From positions 1 through 33,782 of the forward strand of contig JALONW010000006.1 of the NCBI GenBank assembly GCA_025454725.1: DNA of 33,782 nucleotides, written 5' to 3'. The position numbers were made by a program, and so were the translations under genes. Shown here piece by piece: positions 1 to 7,061 of this stretch. A model generated the notes under the pieces. That model saw nothing but the letters and a program-made list of their open reading frames with translations, did no database searches and was not told where the DNA came from. The stretch comes from Anaerolineae bacterium. GTDB lineage: Bacteria > Chloroflexota > Anaerolineae > Aggregatilineales > Phototrophicaceae. Position 1 is the stretch's first letter, and each line of letters begins with the position of its first letter.

Positions 1-983
1 TGCAGGTTGATGTCCTTGTAGCCGCGTGCGGCGCGCTCGACGTGCTGCTTGCTCTGCGCGAACTTGGGCGGGTCGAGGACAATCATGTCGTAGGTGCTGT
101 TCTGCTCGATTTCGGCGCGCAGGAACGAGAAGGCGTCGCCTTCGACCATATCGCCGCCTTCAAGCCCGTTCAGTGTGTAATTGGCATCAGCCACGTCCAA
201 CGCTTCCGCCGACGAGTCAATGTTGACGGTCTCCGCGCCGTTCTTGGCCGCGTGAAGGCCGAACGCGCCAGTATAGCTAAAGACGTTCAGCACGCGCTTG
301 GCGGCGGTGCGCGCCACGAGCCGCCCGGCCAACGCACGGTTCTCGGCTTGGTCAAGGTACATCCCGGTCTTGTGGCCGAAGCGCACATCGACCAATAGCC
401 GGACGCCGCCCTCCTCGACGATTTCGAGCTGGGCGGGCGGCTCCTCGCCCCACAACACCTCTTTGACGGTCGGCAGGCCTTCCAGCCGCCGCACATCAAC
501 ATCGCTGCGCTCATAGACGCCCTTGGCCTTGACCAACCCGGCCAGCGCCTCGGCAATCATCTGCTTACGCACGTCAATGCCCAGCGTGAGCGCCTGAAGC
601 ACCAACCAATCGCCATACTTATCGACAATCAGGCCGGGCAGGAAGTCATTTTCGGCGTTGATGAGCCGGAAAGCCGCGTCTGGCCCACGGTCGAAAAACT
701 GGCTGCGTGAGGCGACGGCTTTTGCCAAGCGGATGCGCCACCATGTGTCGGTGATGGCCTCGTCCTCATTCCACGTCAGCAGACGCGCCTGAATCTGCGA
801 CTCGGCGTTGTAGTAACCGCGTGCGAGGAAACGCCCGTCGGCTCCAAGCACATCGACCAGCCCACCGGGTTCCGGCGTGCCGTCACGCTTCTTGATTCCG
901 CCAGAAAAGACCCACGGGTGGCGGTTGCGGATGGGTTTCTCGCGCTCGGCGGCGAGAGTAATTGTTGGGAGGGTATTGGTCAT
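1..983 (-). CDS. rlmI: RlmI-like 23S rRNA (cytosine-5) methyltransferase, 3' end cut by window edge
   Basis: Class I SAM-dependent RNA methyltransferase of the RlmI/COG1092 group, expected to methylate a cytosine in 23S rRNA. The first 327 residues are readable without interruption. An N-terminal PUA-like segment (about residues 1-75) includes NRHPWVFSGGIKKRDG and GLVDVLGADGRFLARGYYN. It is followed by RFGHKTGMYLDQAENR, the family signature before the SAM fold, then the SAM-binding loop VLNVFSYTGAFGLHAA with the acidic strand end VNID, and the catalytic-site strand YDMIVLDPPKFAQSK. The ATG has AAGG five bases upstream. The gene runs off the left edge after ...KDINL, so the C-terminal part is missing. 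Function is known from the family; exact target base is inferred. Confidence 0.9.
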   Translation of the reverse strand, partial: MTNTLPTITLAAEREKPIRNRHPWVFSGGIKKRDGTPEPGGLVDVLGADGRFLARGYYNAESQIQARLLTWNEDEAITDTWWRIRLAKAVASRSQFFDRGPDAAFRLINAENDFLPGLIVDKYGDWLVLQALTLGIDVRKQMIAEALAGLVKAKGVYERSDVDVRRLEGLPTVKEVLWGEEPPAQLEIVEEGGVRLLVDVRFGHKTGMYLDQAENRALAGRLVARTAAKRVLNVFSYTGAFGLHAAKNGAETVNIDSSAEALDVADANYTLNGLEGGDMVEGDAFSFLRAEIEQNSTYDMIVLDPPKFAQSKQHVERAARGYKDINL

Positions 984-1103
984 GTCTGCCTTGCTGGTTT
1001 GTCCACGTTTAGGGGTTTTTAAGATACCCCCTATTGTCTCACCAGCGGCGGCGTTTAGTAGCCCAAAGATTGTGGAGCTTTCACATGCCAGCGCCCAATC
1101 CCA

Positions 1104-2408
1104 CTAATCCCCAGTTGTCCACACCTTGAGTTCATTGCTGAACACCTCAAAACTATGCGACGGCTCGGCCACAGTCAGGAGTTGATTCCCGTCAGGACGC
1201 CACGCCACATACGAGATGAGCGTCGGTTCGCCCGTTGCGGTAAGCTCACCGTCGTGCTGACCTGTTACCACCGTCTCGCCGCTGCCCAAGTCAAAGACGA
1301 TGATGTCGCGGCTAAAGCCTGCCGACACCACATAGCGATGGGTCGGGTCTAACACAAAGTGGGCGGGGCCGACTTGGCTGGTATGCAGCAGCCCGTCACG
1401 CACAAACACTGCTTCACCAGAAGCGCCGTTAATCCGCGCCCCCTTCCCGTCGATGGAGGCCGTGATAAAGTCTTCACTGTCCGGCAGCCATACGCTGCCC
1501 ATCACCCAGCGACTGGCATCACCTTCTGTATAAGGGATGTGCAGGCGCGCCGTGTCAATGCCGGAAAAACTCCCCTCTACAACCTCAAAAACGTAAATGT
1601 CGTTAAGGTTGTTTGCCAGAACCAAGCTGCCATCGACGTTTAGGCTGGCAAGGTCCACGGTTACGTCCTCGGTGGTCAGCGAAAAACCGGTTTCGCCCGT
1701 CTCAATGTCGATGACCGACGCCGTGAACGGGAACGCCGTCCAACCGAGCAGCGCGCCGCCGTCCGTGCTCCACGATACCTGTTCGACCGCGCCCACGGCT
1801 GCCTCAATACGGGTGTCGCCCGATTCAGCATCGAGGACAAGCATGGTCGCGCCTGAGAGGAGCGCCGCAATAGAGTTACCCTCCGGCGACCAAACGGGCG
1901 ATGCGATTTGCCCACCAAAATCACGCGACCACAACGGCTCTTGGTCGGTCATATCCCACAGCGACAGCGTACCTTCGGTGTGGAACAGGATGCGGTTCGC
2001 GCTGGGATGCCAAAGCGTCGTGCTTTCTGAACGTGCTTCGGCCTCCGTCCAGCGTGTGCCACTTTCGACGTGCCATATCTGTTTGGTGTTCTCCAATAGG
2101 AGATACTGACCGTCGGCGCTGAACTCAAAATCACTGTAGTAGTTGGCAACGCCGCTTTCCTGCTGTTCAAACGTGCCGATGGGTTCAAAGGTCTGGGCGT
2201 CGTATCGGGTGAAGGTGTAATCCGGGCAGTCCTCACACGTGTAGGGTTCACGGGTGACGACCATCAGCTCTGACGCGCTGGGCGTCCACGCCGCCCAGAG
2301 GATGCCGCCCGCATACTCAAGGGTAAAAAGCGGCTCATCATTTTGAGCCGCTGCCGGGCTGACGATAAAAATCAGGAGCAACCAAAAATGATATTTCAGA
2401 CGGTGCAT
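1104..2408 (-). CDS. Secreted WD40-like beta-propeller protein
   Basis: A 434-residue protein with a Sec signal peptide (basic MHRLKYH, hydrophobic FWLLLIFIV, cleavage probably after SPAAA). The remainder reads as repeated beta-propeller blades with the pattern W-(S/T)-P/S-DG/EG: AAWTPSASELMVV, TLWHPSANRILFH, PVWSPEGNSIAAL, VSWSTDGGALLGW and AWRPDGNQLLTV. No catalytic motif is seen. Such proteins usually act as extracellular binding scaffolds; the ligand is unknown. GGAGG nine bases before the ATG supports the start. A second protein of the same style lies near the right end of the window. It is followed, after 120 bp, by the rlmI-like gene on the same strand; the gap has no convincing promoter. 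Confidence 0.75.
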   Translation of the reverse strand: MHRLKYHFWLLLIFIVSPAAAQNDEPLFTLEYAGGILWAAWTPSASELMVVTREPYTCEDCPDYTFTRYDAQTFEPIGTFEQQESGVANYYSDFEFSADGQYLLLENTKQIWHVESGTRWTEAEARSESTTLWHPSANRILFHTEGTLSLWDMTDQEPLWSRDFGGQIASPVWSPEGNSIAALLSGATMLVLDAESGDTRIEAAVGAVEQVSWSTDGGALLGWTAFPFTASVIDIETGETGFSLTTEDVTVDLASLNVDGSLVLANNLNDIYVFEVVEGSFSGIDTARLHIPYTEGDASRWVMGSVWLPDSEDFITASIDGKGARINGASGEAVFVRDGLLHTSQVGPAHFVLDPTHRYVVSAGFSRDIIVFDLGSGETVVTGQHDGELTATGEPTLISYVAWRPDGNQLLTVAEPSHSFEVFSNELKVWTTGD

Positions 2409-2688
2409 GTTGTATGTCCTCCATGTTGGATGTTGTAGAGATATGCAGCCTATCCAACTGACTTATGAGCGATTCGACTTTCGGCATGGACAGGTTTATC
2501 TAAAACCATACGACCACCCTAAATTTTGGACAAACGACTTCGCCCTACGGCTGATGCGCTACTCCCCTACGGTGGTCAAAAACACGTCCCACAGCCGAAA
2601 AATCAGCCACAAGGACTACCTTAAATAGGTCGGTAGACCCTCCCTAAAGACACAGGATGCACCTATAGTTAATGGTGTTCGTCATGTT

Positions 2689-2716
2689 TTGATTCCCCTC
2701 AAAAACAAGCTATAAT
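2689..2716 (+). promoter_or_regulatory. Sigma70-type promoter for the SH3b gene
   Basis: TTGATT (-35) and a perfect TATAAT (-10) are separated by 16 bp, placing the transcript start about 100 nt before the downstream ATG. The rest of the 412-bp gap between the divergent WD40 gene and this gene holds only a small hairpin in the 5' UTR (AGGTGG, loop TCAAG, CCACCT at 2779-2795) and no convincing ORF. Confidence 0.7.
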
Positions 2717-2820
2717 CACAGTCATTCGGCCCATTCAAAACGACATATACCTTTGATAAACATCCCCCCAGCCCAAAGAGGTGGTCAAGCCACCTGAAAC
2801 ATAAGAAACGGCGGTTCCCC

Positions 2821-4398
2821 ATGCAGCGCTCCTCTAGGGTCTATCTCAAGAAACCCATCTACACCTTCAGCCTTTTGGCGCTTGCCCTCGCTGTCGCCGT
2901 CCTCGTAGTGGCGACAGAACCCCCAACCCTTTCCGCCCAACCCGGACCGATGGCAACTTGTGGCGCGCAAATCCGCGCAGCCTTAACCACCGCTATCTCC
3001 TACTGCGAAACCCTAGGCCGAAACCAAGCCTGTTACGGCCATACGCTCGGCGCGGTCTCCATGCGAAACGAAGCCGAGCCTTCCCCATGGGTCAACGTCG
3101 GCGATGTCGCCGACCTGACACGCATCCGGGGCGTGAGCCTCAGCCCGATGGACACCCAGACCGGCGATTGGGGCGTCGCGCTGATGGAAGTGCAGGGCAG
3201 CCTCCCCGACACACTGCCCGGCCAAAACGTGACGGTGGTTGCGTTCGGTGATGTCGCTCTCGAAGATACGGTCAATGAAACAGTACGTATTCCCGCCCAA
3301 GTGCTGGCCTCGGCCAATGTGCGCGTCAAGCCGTCTGTGGGGAGTTGGGTGATTGGCGGGCTGGCTGAGGGTGAAGCTGTCACCGTGACCGGGCAAGCCA
3401 CCACCGCCGCTGGCGAGGTCTGGCTTCAGGTCAAATATGACGGCTACCGCACCCGCACCGGCTGGGTTCTAGCGAGTCTGGTCAATGTGGGTGGACAACC
3501 CGTGCCGACCGTCAGCGAAAACTCGCTGGTCTATGGCAACATGCAGGCTTTTTACTTACGGACGGGGCTGGGTGTCCCCCAATGTGCCGAGCTTTCTAGC
3601 AGTGGGGTCATCCTCCAAACCCCGGAAGACGCTGGCCTCGTCAGCATCAACATCAACGGCGTTGACCTATCGCTGGGGTCTACGGCCTTCATCAGCCTGT
3701 CTGGTACCGGGGCAAGCAGCACTCTCGACATCACGCTGCTCGAAGGCCACAGCTTGGTCGAATCGATGGGCGAGGAACGAGTACTCATACCCGGCAGCCG
3801 CACCTCAGTTACGCTTGACCCCTCCGGCCACGCGGCGGGTTCTCCCAGCGAAGCGGTCGATTATCAACCGCTGGCGATGGAACCCTATAACGACCTGCTC
3901 CGCGACCTGAGCGTCGAACTGCCCGCCCCGGCTGGCGACTTTAATGACGAGTGGGACAGCGACATTAACGGTGATTTTGGTGAGGCCGTTGGCTATGGTA
4001 CGGGTGTCAATCGACCGGGAACACAACCCAACCCGCCCGGAGCAAATCCACCGCTGCCGGGGTCAAATGGCGCGCCTCAAGAGTGGAATGAAAATGCAAG
4101 CTGCGACAATCCCCCACCCGCACATGCACCTGCCAACGGTTGGCGTCAGCGCTGCGAAAACAGCGGAGGCGGTGACAACGGGGGTAATAATGGTGGCGGA
4201 AACGGCAACGGTGGCAACACCAATGGAAACGGCAACGGCAATGGGAACGAAAATGGCAACGGCGGCGGAAACGATAATGGAAATGGCGGTGGTAATGGAA
4301 ACGGTAACGGCAATGGCGGTGGAAACGGCAATGGGAACGGTAACGGAAATGGCGGTGGAAATGGGAACGGTAACGGAAATGGCAAAGGTGGCAATTGA
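2821..4398 (+). CDS. Secreted SH3b-domain protein with FecR-like segment and Asn/Gly-rich tail
   Basis: A 525-residue exported protein of unknown function. Residues 11-40 form a signal peptide (KKP, then a long hydrophobic stretch, then LSAQP). Residues about 45-75 contain spaced cysteines (CGAQ, YCET, ACYG). Residues about 165-222 are a bacterial SH3 (SH3b) domain: NVRVKPSVGSWVIGGLAEGE through WLQVKYDGYRTRTGWV. Residues about 270-335 resemble the FecR-like pattern (ITLLEG ... VLIPGSRTSVTLD). The last 78 residues are almost only Gly and Asn. SH3b domains commonly bind peptidoglycan or wall polymers, so a cell-envelope role is an inference. No strong Shine-Dalgarno is seen; the start is chosen because it opens the signal peptide and follows a good promoter. 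Confidence 0.75.
   Translation: MQRSSRVYLKKPIYTFSLLALALAVAVLVVATEPPTLSAQPGPMATCGAQIRAALTTAISYCETLGRNQACYGHTLGAVSMRNEAEPSPWVNVGDVADLTRIRGVSLSPMDTQTGDWGVALMEVQGSLPDTLPGQNVTVVAFGDVALEDTVNETVRIPAQVLASANVRVKPSVGSWVIGGLAEGEAVTVTGQATTAAGEVWLQVKYDGYRTRTGWVLASLVNVGGQPVPTVSENSLVYGNMQAFYLRTGLGVPQCAELSSSGVILQTPEDAGLVSININGVDLSLGSTAFISLSGTGASSTLDITLLEGHSLVESMGEERVLIPGSRTSVTLDPSGHAAGSPSEAVDYQPLAMEPYNDLLRDLSVELPAPAGDFNDEWDSDINGDFGEAVGYGTGVNRPGTQPNPPGANPPLPGSNGAPQEWNENASCDNPPPAHAPANGWRQRCENSGGGDNGGNNGGGNGNGGNTNGNGNGNGNENGNGGGNDNGNGGGNGNGNGNGGGNGNGNGNGNGGGNGNGNGNGKGGN
4162..4395 (+). repeat. Low-complexity (GGN AAY)n repeat encoding Asn/Gly tail
   Basis: About 230 bp of degenerate repeats made of GGN and AAY codons, encoding runs such as NGNGNGNG and NGGGNGNG. 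Blocks such as AATGGCGGTGGAAACGGCAA recur with synonymous changes. Length variation by slippage or unequal recombination is plausible. Confidence 0.85.
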
Positions 4399-4610
4399 TA
4401 AGAATTTTTAAGGCTCGGAAAATTTAGTTGAATTCAAAAGATGACGAGGTGACACGCAGTAAGAAAAGCATTGAATTTTGATGTTATGTCCGTAAATATA
4501 CTAATTTTAGATTTAATAATATATTAATGTTTTTGTTAATCTATTAAGTTATAATAACGTTTACTACCTACTTTTTCTACCTGTCATAACACTCTTAGGA
4601 GAAACACGCG
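4399..4610. other. AT-rich intergenic region with inverted repeat and -10-like element
   Basis: This gap is strikingly AT-rich compared with everything around it. It carries TTAATA-ATA-TATTAA (4513-4527), an interrupted palindrome, and a perfect TATAAT at 4550-4555, about 60 bp before the YCII start. No -35 at normal spacing is convincing (TTGTTA is only 11 bp away). It probably contains the promoter and perhaps an operator of the next gene. Confidence 0.45.
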
Positions 4611-4949
4611 ATGAAATTCGCCTTGCTGTATTATTATGATCCTACTCAAGCTGGCCCCACCGAAGAAGAAGTTGCTGATTGGATGAGGTTCGATCAATCG
4701 GTCAGAGATGGTGGTGCGTTCGTTTACGAAGCAGGTTTTCACCCCGGCAATACAGCTCAGCGTGTAAGTGTTCGCACCGGGAGTGCTGTTAATGAAAACG
4801 GCGCATTTGTCAGTGATGGTAATGTGCTGGCGGGCCTTTATGTGGTTGATGTGACAGACGCCACTGTTGCCGCCGAGTGGGCACAACGTATCCCAACTGC
4901 GCGCTATGGCATGGTCGAAGTTCGTCCGATTGTAGAATTTATCGAATAG
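4611..4949 (+). CDS. YCII/DGPF-family small protein
   Basis: A 112-residue protein starting MKFALLYYYDP and carrying the ferredoxin-like pattern of the YCII-related (DGPF) family: a short strand, a helix (TEEEVADWMRFDQSV), then GGAFVYEAGFHPG, a strand-rich middle, and a closing helix-strand (AAEWAQRIPTARYGMVEVRPI). Members are small, often dimeric, proteins of unclear function; some sit beside ECF sigma factors, but none is adjacent here. AGGAG eight to nine bases before the ATG is a good ribosome binding site. The gene stands alone between an AT-rich upstream region and a downstream hairpin. Family assignment is by pattern; no activity can be stated. Confidence 0.75.
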   Translation: MKFALLYYYDPTQAGPTEEEVADWMRFDQSVRDGGAFVYEAGFHPGNTAQRVSVRTGSAVNENGAFVSDGNVLAGLYVVDVTDATVAAEWAQRIPTARYGMVEVRPIVEFIE

Positions 4950-5001
4950 CGCAGGTATCAGACCCTTTAGTATGGGCGACAACCTAGCTGCACTGTAAAC
5001 G

Positions 5002-5032
5002 AAACGGTCATTCTTGTTCAGAATGGCCGTTT
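5002..5032 (+). terminator. Hairpin terminator after the YCII gene
   Basis: AAACGGTCATTCT and AGAATGGCCGTTT form a 13-bp stem (one G-U pair) with loop TGTTC, followed by TTTGAATTTC. The T-tail is modest. It lies about 50 bp past the stop codon and before the convergent permease gene. Confidence 0.6.
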
Positions 5033-5118
5033 GAATTTCGGTGAGCGTCAAGCTCTTGCAGGCTTAAATTAATTCAATATTTGAAACACTCTAATATCAG
5101 GCGCAGTTCGACCCTCCC

Positions 5119-5884
5119 CTATCCACCCGTGAGCGCCAAGAACAGCGTCCGCAAGCTAAGCAGGGTTAAAATAACGCCGACCGCGCCCATCAGCTTCTTG
5201 ACCGGCAGACGGTTGGCAATCAGGGCGGCAATCGGCGCGGCAGGAACCCCGCCGAGGATTAGACCCACAACAGCGGTGGTGACCCACAACAGCGGTGGTG
5301 TCGAACTCATGCAGCAGGACGAAGAAGGCCGCCGCCTGTACGACGGTCACGAACCACTCGGCCACACTGGATGAACCGACCACCCGGCGCGGCATCCGCG
5401 TGCCTTTTGCCATCATTGTCCCGGTGACAATCGGCCCCCACCCGCCGCCGCCAATGGCATCAAAGAAGCCGCCAATGCCGCCGACTGCCTCTTTCTGGAT
5501 GAACGCGAGGTTCAGCCCCGCGCCCCAAATCGCTTTGGTAACAAGCAGCAGTCCCAACCCCAGCAAATAGACCGCCACCAACGGTTTAATAATCTCAATC
5601 GGCAGCCATGTCAGCACCAGCACGCCCAAGACCGCGCCGAACATGCCGGGTATCATCAGGCTGAGGGTCAGCTTCTTATGGACGTTGCCCAACCGCCAAT
5701 GCGAGAACCCACCCGCCGCGCTGGTGAAGATGCCCGCCATGTGGACGGTCGCGCTGGCGACGACGGGCGAAATCCCCGTGCTGAGGAGGAAGGTCGTCGA
5801 GCTGACCTTGTAGCCCATGCCGAGGCTGCCATCGACCAACTGGGCGAAGAACCCCACCAAGATGTAGATGAGCAGTGGCTCCAT
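5119..5884 (-). pseudogene. TauE/SafE (TSUP) family permease, frameshifted by tandem duplication
   Basis: Membrane permease of the TSUP family (sulfite, sulfoacetate or other organic anion exporters). The first 202 or so residues are typical: a first transmembrane segment (LLIYILVGFFAQLVDGSLGMGYK), STTFLLSTGISPVVASATVH, the GGFFDAIGGGGWGP motif and PRRVVGSSSVAEW. The frame is then lost after EFDTTAVVG and closes on a basic, non-membrane tail. The missing end is found in another frame: LILGGVPAAPIAALIANRLP and a last hydrophobic helix. A 19-bp direct tandem duplication sits exactly at the switch. Removing one copy restores a continuous 248-residue protein, the usual length. Substrate cannot be told. 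The ATG lacks a strong ribosome binding site. The gene is either a real recent pseudogene, a reversible variant or an assembly artefact. Confidence 0.85.
5262..5299. repeat. Perfect 19-bp tandem duplication
   Basis: GACCCACAACAGCGGTGGT occurs twice head to tail with no mismatch. Nineteen is not a multiple of three, so the duplication shifts the frame of the permease gene it lies in. Confidence 0.97.
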
Positions 5885-5975
5885 CGCGGCGTAAACCTTT
5901 GTGTGAAGAATATCACCACCTTATCACCACCCTTCCCTACCGACCAGTCACAGGGCGGTTACGGGTTTGGGGTGC

Positions 5976-6010
5976 AAAAAAGCGGGGCAACCGTTATGGT
6001 CGCCCCGCTT
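5976..6010 (-). terminator. Rho-independent terminator of the 6S-like RNA
   Basis: On the minus strand AAGCGGGGC and GCCCCGCTT form a 9-bp stem around a 13-nt loop, followed by a run of T (AAAAAA at 5976-5981 on the plus strand). It lies directly after the structured RNA and about 90 bp before the permease ATG. Confidence 0.85.
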
Positions 6011-6025
6011 GTCAGCATCATTAGA

Positions 6026-6198
6026 CCCCCCGCGATGCCGTGTGCCACTCTGTTTGAACCTGCTGTCGCAGGTGGGAAGCCTTGCCGCTACGTCTGTCTT
6101 GACCAACGCGGGTCTATCACAGCCGCAACATGCAATCCGGCCTCCCGTGATGTGGGTGTTGGCCCAAACGCGATATGACATCACGTACATCGCAGGTT
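6026..6198 (-). ncRNA. ssrS: Candidate 6S RNA
   Basis: A roughly 175-nt non-coding transcript framed by a promoter and a terminator. Reading the minus strand, GCGATGT-A-CGTG (6193-6182) pairs with CACGGCATCGC (6042-6032): 11 pairs with one bulged A, forming a closing stem. Inside, GGGAGGCC (6146-6139) pairs with GGCTTCCC (6081-6074), forming an apical stem. Between them lies a large open region whose 3' side holds the small hairpin ACCTGC-GACA-GCAGGT (6073-6058). Closing stem, central bubble with a 3'-side hairpin, and terminal stem are the architecture of 6S RNA, which binds sigma70 RNA polymerase as a promoter mimic. The 3' strand (GGTTCAA ... CGGCATC) also resembles the E. coli 6S 3' side. 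An alternative hairpin GTGATGT/ACATCAC is possible on the 5' side. The main alternative is a leader riboswitch for the downstream permease, but no known riboswitch core was recognised. Confidence 0.6.
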
Positions 6199-6205
6199 AC
6201 GGCAA

Positions 6206-6234
6206 ATTCTAGCAGAGTCGTCCCTCACCCACAA
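6206..6234 (-). promoter_or_regulatory. Sigma70-type promoter of the 6S-like RNA
   Basis: On the minus strand, TTGTGG (6234-6229), a 17-bp spacer and TAGAAT (6211-6206) give an expected transcript start near 6198, right before the closing stem of the structured RNA. Confidence 0.7.
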
Positions 6235-6286
6235 GGTGAAATACGGTTAAGACTGTGCAACATCTGCCACCAGTAGGACGAAAACC

Positions 6287-6876
6287 CTACCCAGCTTTGA
6301 ACAGCTCCGCCAGCGGAAGCGAAAACCCGGCCAGCACGTCCTCGCCGGTCAGAGAGGCGTCATCGGCCAACCGCTGCGAGGTCTGGTCAGGGTAATGGAC
6401 GCTGACCGCCTTTCCCTGCACATCAACCACCCACACCAGTCGCACGCCGTCGGATAAGTACAGCGCCACCTTCTTCATCACGTCGGCATATATATCGGTC
6501 GGGGAAATCACTTCAATCACAAGGTCGGGATAACCGCAAAAGGATAGCCCGGCCTATCGGGTTTATTGGCTTTATAACGGTCGATTTTGTCCTGTGAGAC
6601 CACCATAACATCTGGGATACGCGAACCCGTCACCCAGTTGGAGTCGGCGCGGTCAGGTAGGATGAAGGTCGCTTCTTTGTAAACGCGCCCAAACGGGTGT
6701 GCTTTAAGGTAATCGTACAGCGCGTCGTACATGAGCTGGGACAGTTCGATGTGGTCATAACCGTTGGGAGTCTTATAGACCTTCTCCCCGTCTAACAGCT
6801 CATAAGGGCGCTCGTCTGTGTCCGCGATAAACTCGTCCAGCGGCATCCCCACGCGGGCGGGCGCATCAATCATCAT
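6287..6876 (-). pseudogene. Uma2-family putative endonuclease, single-base frameshift
   Basis: Uma2 proteins have a PD-(D/E)XK nuclease-like fold and are abundant in Chloroflexota and cyanobacteria; their role is unknown. The first part shows the family start (PYELLDGEKVYKTPNGYDHIELS) and the IPDVMVVS motif. It then stops after FAVIPTL. The second half continues in another frame, VIEVISPTDIYADVMKKVAL and YLSDGVRLVWVVDVQ, which supplies the expected acidic motif and helix. Reading one extra C in the CCC run at 6527-6529 gives PDLVIEVISP and a continuous protein of about 196 residues, the normal size. The break separates the two catalytic motifs. ATG at 6876 is preferred over an upstream TTG because of the GGCAGG before it. 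The stop overlaps a GTG that could restart translation, but a one-base loss or sequencing error is simpler. Confidence 0.8.
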
Positions 6877-7061
6877 GGCGGCCTGCCCTTTCCTCAACTT
6901 GCTTGGTCAGAGTTTTTGTATTATACCCCCAAACAACCCCACCCAATCCTCGCTCAAAACAATCTCCCCGTGGGCGGATAGGCGCGTCCGTGCTATGCTT
7001 TCCGGCGGATTATCCACCGACAACCGTCCTCTCATCCAGCATAAACGGAAGCTGCGTCCCC

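Noticed and set aside
1010-1033. Hairpin TAGGGG...CCCCTA between the WD40 gene and rlmI
   Set aside because: Only six base pairs, followed by AAACG rather than T on the minus strand; not convincing as a terminator.
2407-2628. Possible 73-codon plus-strand gene upstream of the SH3b gene
   Set aside because: Begins inside the WD40 start on the other strand, has no ribosome binding site and no protein-like pattern.
5976-6198. Riboswitch controlling the downstream permease
   Set aside because: No SAM, cobalamin, TPP, FMN or glycine core was recognised, and the architecture fits 6S better; kept only as the alternative.
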